Positions 7,788-14,441 of a stretch of 14,544 nt of DNA are shown piece by piece (positions within the stretch are counted from its first letter, which is position 1; every line of letters begins with the position of its first letter). Where the stretch lies: contig CAYNGH010000082.1 in the NCBI GenBank assembly GCA_964396845.1, positions 1-14,544 on the forward strand. The letters are read 5' to 3'. The notes below the pieces were generated by a model that made no database searches, was not told where the DNA came from, and saw only the letters and a list, made by a program, of their open reading frames with translations. The stretch is from CAYNGH01 sp964396845 (lineage in GTDB: Bacteria; Vulcanimicrobiota; JAJTBE01; CAYNGH01). A program made the translations under genes and the position numbers.

Positions 7788-10058
7788 TTGCTAATGCAGT
7801 GGAATCCTGTAGTTCCTCAAAAACTCACTCCCCATGAGCATTTTTCCCAACTGCTGGAGTTGGTCAGAAAGTATGAAAAAGACGAAAACCAGCACCAGAA
7901 GCTCAGCCAGGCATTTCAGCTGGCCATGGAGGCTCATTCCCAGCAGGTGCGAGCCTCGGGAGAGCCTTATGTTATCCATCCCATAGAAGCAGCCAAAATT
8001 CTTGCGGAAATCCGCATGGACATCCCCACTCTTCAGGCGGCGATACTCCACGATGTTATCGAAGACACCGACTACAGTTACGATGATATTGCAAAAATGT
8101 TCGGCAGCACCGTAGCAAACCTGGTAAACGGTGTGACGAAACTTGCCAACATCAGCATCGCCAACGACAGCCGGGGGCAACCGCGACTTGCCCAAAAGAC
8201 TGATAAACAGGCGGAAAATCTCCGTAAAATATTCCTGGCCATGGCCCGGGACATCCGGGTGATATTCATCAAGGTTGCAGACCGGCTTCACAACCTGAAA
8301 ACCCTGGGAGCCCTCAGACAGAGCAAACGTAAAAGAATAGCCCTGGAAACCCTGGAAATATTTGCCCCCATCACAGGCCGTCTGGGAATGTGGGAGTTTA
8401 AATGGCAGTTAGAAGACCTGGCCTTTTCTAATCTGGAGCCGGAGCTATACACGGAAATTGCAGGAAATGTAGCCCAGCGTCGCAGGGAAAGAGAAGAGAT
8501 CATCGAGCAGGTCAAAAACACCATCCGCAAGGATCTTGTGGAAGTAGGCCTGACAGGAGTTCAGATATCCGGCAGGCCAAAGCATCTCTACAGCATATAC
8601 CAGAAAATGATCCAACAGGGAAGATCCCTCGACGAGATTTATGACCTGCTGGCTATAAGAATTATCGTGGATACGGTGCGGGAGTGCTATCAGGTGCTGG
8701 GAATCGTCCACAACCTGTGGATGCCTTTTCATGACCGGTTCAAGGATTATATCGCCATGCCCAAGTCCAACAACTACCGATCCCTGCATACCACAGTATA
8801 TGGGCCAGGAAACCAGCCCGTTGAAGTCCAGATTCGCACCTGGGAGATGCACCGGGTCAACGAATACGGCATCGCAGCTCACTGGGCATACAAAGAAGGG
8901 GCAACCTCCGATAAAAACATGACCGAAGCAGTCTTCCCATGGATACGGCGTATCCTGGACTGGGAGGGAGATTCCAAGGATGCCCGGGAATATATCGAAA
9001 ACCTCAAACTGGACCTGCTGGAGTCAGAAGTATTCGTGTTCACCCCCAACGGCGATGTGGTGGACCTGCCCGCAGGCTCCACACCCCTGGATTTTGCATA
9101 CCGGATTCACACCGAGGTGGGCCATCGCTGTACAGGAGCCAGAGTCAATTCAAAAATAGTTCCCATCAATTACCAGCTCAAGAACGCCGACATCGTGGAA
9201 ATCCTCACCAGCAAGAACGGCACTCCTTCCAGGGACTGGCTCAAGATTGCCCGGTCAACCCATGCCCGCAACAAAATCCGCCAGTGGTTCAAAAAAGAAC
9301 AGCGGGATGAAAACATCTCCCGGGGCCGGGATATGATCCTCCAGGAATTAAAAAGAAACCGCATCGAAATTAGCCTCAACAACCATGAATTATTCGGCAG
9401 GATTGCCGCCAAGTATAACTTTGTCACGGTGGATGACCTCTTCGCATCGGTGGGTTACGGAGAAACCAGCCCGGTTACAATCCGACACCGGTTACAGGAG
9501 TTGGCTCCCCCCGAGGCATTCCCTCCAGTAGCGGAATTACCCCAGGAAGAATCAGAAGAAACAAAAAAACGCCGGGAAAAACAAAAAAGAAAATCCAAGT
9601 CCCCCATATCCGTAAAGGGAGTGGAAAACCTGCTGGTTCGTTATGCCAAATGCTGTTCGCCGGTCTGGGGGGATGATGTCATCGGTTACATCACCCTGGG
9701 AAAAGGAGTGTCCATACACCGGAGAAACTGCAAAAACTTCAAGCATCTTGCCACCAGCCCGGAAAGAGTTGTGGAGGTGAACTGGCTCAAGTCCGAGAAG
9801 GAATCCATGTTCGAGGTGGAACTGGAAATCAAGGGATGGGATCGGGCAGGACTTCTGTCGGACTGCCTGACCCTGATCAATGATATGAAGTTAAAAGTGA
9901 CATCCACCAGAGCCTGGGCCAGGGTTGAAAAAGCAGTAATCAAAATCACCGTCGAAGTCCCATCCCGGAAGGTCTTAAACACCCTGATAAAGAACCTCTC
10001 CCGGATAAAGAACGTCAACCGGGTATTCCAGGTGACCCAGCGAAATAAATCAAAATAA
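7788..10058 (+). CDS. rel: Bifunctional (p)ppGpp synthetase/hydrolase (RelA/SpoT family)
   Basis: This enzyme makes and breaks down the stringent-response alarmone (p)ppGpp in the cytoplasm. The 756-aa product has the full long-RSH layout. The hydrolase domain (about 40-200) has all metal and catalytic residues: R55, H64, HD at 88-89, ED at 92-93, and D165/N169 in VADRLHN. The synthetase domain (about 240-370) has GRPKHLYSIY, D286, RFKD at 317-320, the YRSLHTTV block and catalytic E346 in VEVQIRT. RFKD, not EXDD, is the form found in bifunctional enzymes. TGS (about 413-474), an alpha-helical region, a charged Glu/Lys/Arg-rich linker (about 586-606), a zinc-finger-like domain (CC at 622-623, HRRNC at 644-648) and a C-terminal ACT domain (about 673-752) follow. 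TTG at 7788 is 5 nt from AGGGAGG; an ATG at 7794 is 11 nt away and is the alternative start. rel followed by dtd and an MBL hydrolase is a known gene order. Confidence 0.97.
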   Translation: MLMQWNPVVPQKLTPHEHFSQLLELVRKYEKDENQHQKLSQAFQLAMEAHSQQVRASGEPYVIHPIEAAKILAEIRMDIPTLQAAILHDVIEDTDYSYDDIAKMFGSTVANLVNGVTKLANISIANDSRGQPRLAQKTDKQAENLRKIFLAMARDIRVIFIKVADRLHNLKTLGALRQSKRKRIALETLEIFAPITGRLGMWEFKWQLEDLAFSNLEPELYTEIAGNVAQRRREREEIIEQVKNTIRKDLVEVGLTGVQISGRPKHLYSIYQKMIQQGRSLDEIYDLLAIRIIVDTVRECYQVLGIVHNLWMPFHDRFKDYIAMPKSNNYRSLHTTVYGPGNQPVEVQIRTWEMHRVNEYGIAAHWAYKEGATSDKNMTEAVFPWIRRILDWEGDSKDAREYIENLKLDLLESEVFVFTPNGDVVDLPAGSTPLDFAYRIHTEVGHRCTGARVNSKIVPINYQLKNADIVEILTSKNGTPSRDWLKIARSTHARNKIRQWFKKEQRDENISRGRDMILQELKRNRIEISLNNHELFGRIAAKYNFVTVDDLFASVGYGETSPVTIRHRLQELAPPEAFPPVAELPQEESEETKKRREKQKRKSKSPISVKGVENLLVRYAKCCSPVWGDDVIGYITLGKGVSIHRRNCKNFKHLATSPERVVEVNWLKSEKESMFEVELEIKGWDRAGLLSDCLTLINDMKLKVTSTRAWARVEKAVIKITVEVPSRKVLNTLIKNLSRIKNVNRVFQVTQRNKSK

Positions 10059-10062
10059 AACA

Positions 10063-10081
10063 CCCCTTTTTAGAAAAGGGG
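10063..10081 (+). terminator. Hairpin directly after rel
   Basis: CCCCTTTT and AAAAGGGG form a perfect 8-bp stem around a TAG loop, starting 4 bp after the rel stop. There is no T tract after it, since GGCACTT follows, so it is a poor intrinsic terminator on the + strand. It could instead protect the 3' end of the rel message. Its centre matches the palindromes of the repeat array that begins at its last base, so it may be the first member of that array. Confidence 0.45.
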
Positions 10082-10342
10082 GGCACTTTAGAAGTGCCCA
10101 ATATGGATCGGGATTGTCATGATCGGTGGGATATAACTATGGGGCCGTGGGGCACTTTAGAAGTGCCCGATTTAGAATCGGGGAATATGATTCGTGATTG
10201 TCATGATCGGTGGGATATAACTATGGGGCCGTGGGGCACTTTAGAAGTGTCCGATTTAGAATCGGGGAATATGATTCGTGATTGTCATGATCGGTGGGAT
10301 TCAATCATCGGGCCGTTGGTTATGATTCGGTGGGCGTTGTCA
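10081..10342. repeat. Tandem array of an 84-bp palindrome-bearing unit
   Basis: Two full 84-bp units (10112-10195 and 10196-10279) differ only at one base (C at 10166, T at 10250). A 5' partial unit (10081-10111) lacks the second palindrome, and a third, diverging unit begins at 10280. The 13-bp core GATTGTCATGATC occurs at 10112, 10196 and 10280, exactly 84 bp apart. Each full unit carries two overlapping palindromes: GGGCACTTTAGAAGTGCCC (10150-10168 in unit 1) and CCCGATTTAGAATCGGG (10166-10182), which share the CCC. No spacer sequence separates the units, so this is a direct tandem repeat. The frame containing the repeat is open from 10049 to 10393 and gives a 28-residue periodic peptide, but nothing else suggests a gene. 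Confidence 0.9.
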
Positions 10343-10363
10343 TATTCTTTATTATGTTATGAT
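10337..10363 (+). promoter_or_regulatory. Possible promoter inside the rel-dtd gap
   Basis: TTGTCA (10337-10342) is followed 15 bp later by TATGAT (10358-10363), which is preceded by TG to give the extended form TGTTATGAT. The -35 and -10 hexamers are each one base from consensus; the spacer is short. It lies between the tandem array and the diverged fourth copy, and would drive transcription of the remaining leader and dtd. An upstream promoter at this position would also explain why dtd keeps working despite the array. Confidence 0.35.
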
Positions 10364-10401
10364 ACTCTGTCAGAATGGCGAAGCCCTCGTTGAAGTTCTT
10401 T

Positions 10402-10480
10402 TTGGCACTTTGGAAGTGCCCAAAATGACACGGGATTGTCATGATCAACAGGACATAGCCCTCGGGCCGTTGGTTATGTG
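10402..10480. repeat. Diverged fourth copy of the palindromic repeat
   Basis: GGCACTT-TGG-AAGTGCC (10404-10420) repeats the first palindrome with TTG in place of TTA. GATTGTCATGATC follows at 10434-10446, and CGGGCCGTTGGTTATG (10463-10478) matches 10309-10324 in the third unit exactly. Like the 5' partial copy it has no second palindrome. The copy stands 154 bp, not 84 bp, from the third unit core, so it is a separate or partly deleted copy. The segment from about 10343 to 10401 between them is AT-rich and shows no repeat similarity I can see. Confidence 0.75.
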
Positions 10481-10507
10481 TTGGTGTGAGTTATCTGTTT
10501 TCCAGGT

Positions 10508-10637
10508 TTGGAGAACCCTTACAAAGGGCTTGAATAAGGAAAACATATAAATCGGCCCGATGATGGGACATTTCGGAAAGATTCAATCCCGAGAAACATT
10601 CCCCCATTTCAAATGGGGCAAGAAAAAGGTTCTCCAA
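10508..10637. other. Long inverted repeat enclosing hairpins, upstream of dtd
   Basis: TTGGAGAACC (10508-10517) and GGTTCTCCAA (10628-10637) are exact reverse complements; counting one mismatch the pairing extends to 12 of 13 bp (10508-10520 with 10625-10637). The enclosed 104 nt contains further small hairpins: ATCGGCCCGAT (10551-10561), TTTCGG pairing with CCGAGAAA (about 10571-10598), and CCCCATT-TCA-AATGGGG (10602-10618). The left arm can also fold locally (GGTT with AACC, or CCCTT with AAGGG at 10516-10528), which would compete with the long pairing. It ends 32 bp before the dtd start. It could be a structured leader RNA or a small inverted-repeat element; I see no target-site duplication. 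Confidence 0.4.
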
Positions 10638-10669
10638 GAAAAGCTAAAATACAATAAAAAAGGAAACCG

Positions 10670-11119
10670 ATGCGGGCAGTTGTTCAGCGTGTAAAAGAAA
10701 GCAGGGTAACCGTCCAGGGCCGGGTTACGGGAGAAATCGGCCCGGGCTTGATGATCCTGTTGGGAGTGGAAGAGGGAGATACCCTGGGGGATTCCCGTTA
10801 CCTTGCCGACAAGACAGCCCAGTTGCGAATATTCCGGGATGAAGAAGGCAAAATGAACCTGTCCCTTCTGGATACAGGAGGGTCGGCCCTGGTGGTGAGT
10901 CAGTTCACCCTTCTGGGGGACTGCCGGAAAGGTCGCCGTCCCAGCTATGCAAAGGCTGCCCCGCCACAGCTGGCTATGGAGCTTTACCGGGATTTCATGA
11001 AAAACCTCCGGGCAATGGGTATCCCTGTGGAGGAAGGGGAATTTGCCGCAATGATGGATGTCCACCTGATAAATGACGGCCCGGTTACCCTGCTGTTGGA
11101 CAGCCACCGTAAATTCTGA
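10670..11119 (+). CDS. dtd: D-aminoacyl-tRNA deacylase
   Basis: Dtd removes D-amino acids (and wrongly loaded glycine) from tRNA in the cytoplasm, a chiral proofreading step in translation. At 149 aa the protein has the normal family length. Signatures are intact: MRAVVQRV at the N-terminus, SQFTLLGDCRKGRRPSY at 77-93 containing the SQxT motif, and NDGPVT at 135-140 with the Gly-Pro pair (137-138) that forms the cross-subunit chiral selector. AAGGA at 10660-10664, 5 nt before the ATG, supports the start. It is followed 15 bp later by the MBL hydrolase gene, and rel lies upstream beyond the repeat-filled gap, matching the rel-dtd-MBL order seen in other bacteria. Confidence 0.96.
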   Translation: MRAVVQRVKESRVTVQGRVTGEIGPGLMILLGVEEGDTLGDSRYLADKTAQLRIFRDEEGKMNLSLLDTGGSALVVSQFTLLGDCRKGRRPSYAKAAPPQLAMELYRDFMKNLRAMGIPVEEGEFAAMMDVHLINDGPVTLLLDSHRKF

Positions 11120-11134
11120 AGATGTGAGGTCAAA

Positions 11135-11740
11135 ATGAAAATTGATTTTATAACTGTGGGTTCTTTCATGGAAAATACATATTTTATCATGGATAAAGAA
11201 AAGGGGGAATGCCTCGTCATAGATCCCGGCGGTGACGGTGAGGAGATCATCAAATTCCTCGATGACAATCAACTGACCCCTGTCAAGATCATAAACACCC
11301 ACGGACACATTGATCATGTCCAGGCCAATGATGCCCTCCGGGAAAAGTTTCCCCATATTCCCGTTCTGATGCACCCTGCCGACGGAGAGCTTTTTGGAGT
11401 GCATTTCGACGAACCTCTCTCCCATGGGCAGTTGATTCCCTTTGCCGGACAAGATCTTAAGATAATCAGCGCCCCTGGACACACTCCAGGATCTGTCTGC
11501 ATCCTTACAGACAATTTTATGCTTACCGGGGACACTCTTTTTGCCGGGTCCATCGGCAGAACAGACCTGGGCGGAAGCCCCCGCCAGATGGAGGAAACCC
11601 TGCGGAGCAGGTTTAATGAAATCCCCGGCGACATGGTCATCTACCCGGGACATGGCGAAAAATCCACCATGGATCGGGAAAGAAAAACCAACCATTTTCT
11701 GATCCTTGCCCGGGAGGGGCAACTGCGGGGCAACCTGTGA
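11135..11740 (+). CDS. MBL-fold metallo-hydrolase (glyoxalase II-like)
   Basis: This is a cytoplasmic two-metal hydrolase of the metallo-beta-lactamase superfamily, on the hydroxyacylglutathione hydrolase-like branch. All ligands are visible in 201 aa: THGHIDH with H56, H58, D60 and H61; PGHTPGS with H116; TGDTLF with D133; and YPGHGEKS with H173. The short length, without the extra C-terminal helical domain of true glyoxalase II, fits the small stand-alone type often found next to dtd and rel. The exact substrate is unknown. GAGGT at 11126-11130 supports the ATG. The stop overlaps the GTG start of the next gene (GTGA at 11737-11740), so the two are probably coupled in translation. Confidence 0.93.
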   Translation: MKIDFITVGSFMENTYFIMDKEKGECLVIDPGGDGEEIIKFLDDNQLTPVKIINTHGHIDHVQANDALREKFPHIPVLMHPADGELFGVHFDEPLSHGQLIPFAGQDLKIISAPGHTPGSVCILTDNFMLTGDTLFAGSIGRTDLGGSPRQMEETLRSRFNEIPGDMVIYPGHGEKSTMDRERKTNHFLILAREGQLRGNL

Positions 11741-12141
11741 AGAAGACAACGGCCCTGCTGATACTTGTCCTGTTTATTACTGTTGTCTGTGCAAAACCTG
11801 CCCTGTGCCGACAGGAGGAACCCCGGCAGGTGTATGATCAAATCCTTGAGAATATCATCCAAAGCATAATGAAGGGAAATTTCGAAGCATTCCGCAGGGA
11901 CCTTGACGAAAACATGAAAAACCGGACAACTCTGCAACAGTTCCAACAGATGCAGGAACAGTTGGCATCGCGTCTGGGAGAGGTCAGAAAGCTCAAGTAC
12001 CTTGGCACCATCGACAAGGGCGATTATATATGGGTTCTATGGCAGGGGTCCTTCGAAAAATATGAAAACGAAATTCTAATAAAAATGATAATAAAAAAAG
12101 ACGGCCCTAAACATCTTGTATCAGGCCTCTGGTTTCAATAA
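11737..12141 (+). CDS. Small exported protein, DUF3887/NTF2-like by eye
   Basis: The gene starts with GTG inside the stop of the MBL gene. The 134-aa product begins MKKTTALLILVLF, a clear signal peptide of about 24 residues. The mature part has a helix pair (about 28-75), a strand with GTIDKGDYIWVLWQG (about 88-102), and ends with strands finishing in VSGLWFQ. The order of a helix bundle, then paired strands, then a final G-L-[WF]-F strand, resembles small secreted cone-fold proteins of the DUF3887 type. This is a resemblance seen by eye, not a confirmed hit. No catalytic residues can be named. It is probably the last gene of a dtd-MBL-orphan operon; 117 bp separate it from the next gene. Confidence 0.82.
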   Translation: MKKTTALLILVLFITVVCAKPALCRQEEPRQVYDQILENIIQSIMKGNFEAFRRDLDENMKNRTTLQQFQQMQEQLASRLGEVRKLKYLGTIDKGDYIWVLWQGSFEKYENEILIKMIIKKDGPKHLVSGLWFQ

Positions 12142-12157
12142 ATAGTTCCGCATTAAA

Positions 12158-12173
12158 AACCGGCATCCCGGTT
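12158..12173 (+). terminator. Weak hairpin after the exported protein gene
   Basis: AACCGG and CCGGTT form a 6-bp stem around CATC, 16 bp after the stop. No T tract follows (GGTATCAG), so intrinsic termination is doubtful. Confidence 0.25.
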
Positions 12174-12258
12174 GGTATCAGCAGGCATCTGAAACAGGGG
12201 CTTTTAATCTGGCATCGAATCTGATCCAGTAAAAATATTACATAAACGGGGGCAAGCT

Positions 12259-12798
12259 ATGAACAATAAAGAATTTGCACGGATTATTGCCGGGGCAACT
12301 GATATTTCCCTGGAAAATATTTTGAAGGAAATCAAGGAGGATGACAGTTATCCCGTCAGTCCTGATTTTGAGGAAGGACTGGCAGAAATAATGGAAAATT
12401 TTGCCACTTACGCAAAGCTTCTTGACAGTCAGGTGGAGCATACTCCCATGGAAATGGAAGCTATGATGGATGCCGCGGGAAAAGCCATGGAAACCTCAGG
12501 AATGACTGGGGTTCAGATGCAGGTGGCCAGCATCTTCCAGACGGCATTGAACGAACTTTATGAAGGCGTTTTTGACAGCAGGCTGGTGATGCCTTCAAGC
12601 TCTGAAACCCTCGGCCCTGGAGTCCTCAAGATTTATTTCAACCGCATCACTGGAAGTTTTAATGAACTGGTCAACTCTCCCGATGGAAAACTGAATGATT
12701 TCATAGAAAATTATCCCTGCCTGATCCTCTATTTAGATACAACTCCGGGGGAAGAGGGATTCCGATCATTTCTGGTGGAATACCGGGAAGGCCTTTAA
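12259..12798 (+). CDS. Acidic, methionine-rich cytoplasmic protein of unknown function
   Basis: I do not recognise a family. The 179-aa protein has no signal peptide or membrane segment and is strongly acidic. The N-terminal half is helical, with a Met-dense stretch around residues 62-90 (repeated Met in MEMEAMMD, then more Met up to VQMQ). The C-terminal half is mixed, ending in strands around LILYLDT and FLVEY. The start is preceded by a G-run (12248-12252) that is only a weak ribosome-binding site. It stands between the dtd group and dacB, 29 bp before the latter, and is probably transcribed with dacB. Cytoplasmic location next to an exported peptidase gene suggests an accessory or chaperone-like role, but nothing in the sequence shows it. 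Confidence 0.78.
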   Translation: MNNKEFARIIAGATDISLENILKEIKEDDSYPVSPDFEEGLAEIMENFATYAKLLDSQVEHTPMEMEAMMDAAGKAMETSGMTGVQMQVASIFQTALNELYEGVFDSRLVMPSSSETLGPGVLKIYFNRITGSFNELVNSPDGKLNDFIENYPCLILYLDTTPGEEGFRSFLVEYREGL

Positions 12799-12827
12799 CA
12801 GGCCAATCGATTCTCAGGAGTAATATC

Positions 12828-14441
12828 ATGAACAAGATAAAATTCAGCATCCTGCCGGCAATCATTATCATCCTTTTTTGGATACTTGCAGTGGGCAACA
12901 ATCCCGTCCTGGGTCAGAATTCCCATACTCCGGGAGCTTTTTCCTCATCCCCTGATGATGACAACGGCTACCTTACCCCGTTAGATCCTGAAACTCCTGG
13001 TGCAACCCCTTCTGAAGCTCCCGTGGCAACTCCTCAAAAGGATCCCGTCCCGACACCGACCCTTTCGGAGGAGGAACGAAAAGCCCGGGAGGAGAGCCGA
13101 AAAGAACTGGCAAAAAAGATTGAAAGTTATGTGAAGAACGACGAAGCCTGGTCCAGGGCCAGGGTTGGGCTTTATTTTACCCTTGCAGAAAACGGTGATG
13201 TGCTGTTTTCACAGAATCCTAATCTTCCCATGATTCCTGCCTCGACCCTGAAACTGGTCACCACGGCCTCGGCGTTATCCCTGCTGGGGCCTGACTACCG
13301 GTTCCGCACCGCCATATGGGGAGGGGATATTGACAAATCCACAGGTATTATGACAGGGAACCTTTATCTTGAGGGAAGCGGGGATCCCACATTCATGGAC
13401 CCCTTCACCGATAATTCAACGGAAACCCTGCACAGCTTTGCCGCGCATCTTCGAAAAATGGGAGTAACCAGAATTGAAGGGGATCTTGTGGGGGATGATT
13501 CTGCCTTTGACCGGGAATTTTTGGGCCGGGGATGGAAACCCCGCTACCTCATGTATGATTATGCCGCCCCTGCAGGAGGGCTTTCCATTAATGGAAACTG
13601 TGTCCGGCTCATCATACAGGGGGGGACAGTTTCCATGTTGCCTGGGAACCGCTATATCCAAATCATCTATGACACCCAGTCCCGGGGTGAACTGCGGGTT
13701 TCCCGGACACCAGGCACCGATCGGGTCAACGTGGCGGGTTCATCAGGGGGCACTGCATATCGGAACATCACCATCAACAACCCTTCCATGTTCACCACCG
13801 CCGTATTTGCCAGAGTTCTGGAAGGCCACGGCATCACAATCGATGGCAAGGCCCGCCTTGTGGATTCCGGCGATACGAAATACAGGGAATACCGCCGGCA
13901 GATTGCCTTTCATCGTTCACCGCCTCTACACGAGATAGTCCGGGAGATAAACAAGGAATCTGATAATATATGCGCACAGCACGTGTTCAAGGCCATCGGA
14001 CATCAGGTGAAGGGCAAGGGGACATGTGACAATTCAAACGATGCCATAAAAGAATTCTTCACCGGCACAGGGATCGATGTTTCCTGCTTTGCCATGGCAG
14101 ATGGATCAGGGCTTTCGGTTTACAACCGGATAACTCCCCGGCAGTTAAACGAACTGCTTCGATACATGAAGACTCACCAGCACTGGGAGCATTTCTGGAA
14201 AAGCCTCCCCGTGGCCGGTGTTGACGGAACCCTTGTCTATCGTATGAAAGGAGCCCCTGTCAGAGCCAAGACCGGCGGACTGCAGGGACATATCGCCCTG
14301 TCGGGATATGTCACCACAAAGGCAGGACAGCAGATAGTATTTGTCATGTTCACCAACCGCCACCAGCACTGGGGCAGTCGGATCCGACAAAACGAAGATT
14401 ATATCCTGAACATCCTGTCGGGGTGGAACAAACTTCTCTAA
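12828..14441 (+). CDS. dacB: D-alanyl-D-alanine carboxypeptidase/endopeptidase (PBP4, peptidase S13)
   Basis: DacB cuts the terminal D-Ala from peptidoglycan stem peptides and the D-Ala-mDAP crosslinks, outside the cytoplasmic membrane. AGGAG (12816-12820), 7 nt before ATG, supports the start. A signal peptide covers about residues 1-30 (ending VLGQ). A low-complexity Pro/Thr/Ala/Glu linker (about 45-80) and a charged helix (81-103) come before the catalytic domain. All three penicillin-binding motifs are present: S139-T-L-K142, S378-D-N380 and K481-T-G483. The 239-residue gap between the first two matches the inserted domains of the PBP4 class, and DGSGLSVYNRITP (425-437) is another family signature. 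At 537 aa it is slightly long because of the linker. The linker could place the enzyme at a distance from the membrane. Confidence 0.95.
   Translation: MNKIKFSILPAIIIILFWILAVGNNPVLGQNSHTPGAFSSSPDDDNGYLTPLDPETPGATPSEAPVATPQKDPVPTPTLSEEERKAREESRKELAKKIESYVKNDEAWSRARVGLYFTLAENGDVLFSQNPNLPMIPASTLKLVTTASALSLLGPDYRFRTAIWGGDIDKSTGIMTGNLYLEGSGDPTFMDPFTDNSTETLHSFAAHLRKMGVTRIEGDLVGDDSAFDREFLGRGWKPRYLMYDYAAPAGGLSINGNCVRLIIQGGTVSMLPGNRYIQIIYDTQSRGELRVSRTPGTDRVNVAGSSGGTAYRNITINNPSMFTTAVFARVLEGHGITIDGKARLVDSGDTKYREYRRQIAFHRSPPLHEIVREINKESDNICAQHVFKAIGHQVKGKGTCDNSNDAIKEFFTGTGIDVSCFAMADGSGLSVYNRITPRQLNELLRYMKTHQHWEHFWKSLPVAGVDGTLVYRMKGAPVRAKTGGLQGHIALSGYVTTKAGQQIVFVMFTNRHQHWGSRIRQNEDYILNILSGWNKLL

Noticed and set aside
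10094..10393. 99-codon open frame across the tandem repeat as a real gene
   Set aside because: The GTG start has no ribosome-binding site, the sequence is a repeat with palindromes, and the frame ends in unrelated sequence. Kept only as a finding about phase.
10081..10480. CRISPR array
   Set aside because: Units are directly adjacent, with no variable spacers between constant repeats, and no cas genes are in the window.
10583..11749. 388-codon open frame on the - strand
   Set aside because: It lies opposite dtd and the MBL hydrolase, both of which have complete family signatures and ribosome-binding sites; the - strand product has no recognisable pattern.
12790..12804. GGCCT-TTAAC-AGGCC hairpin over the stop of the acidic protein gene
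   Set aside because: Only 5 bp, no T tract, and directly before the dacB ribosome-binding site; likely chance.
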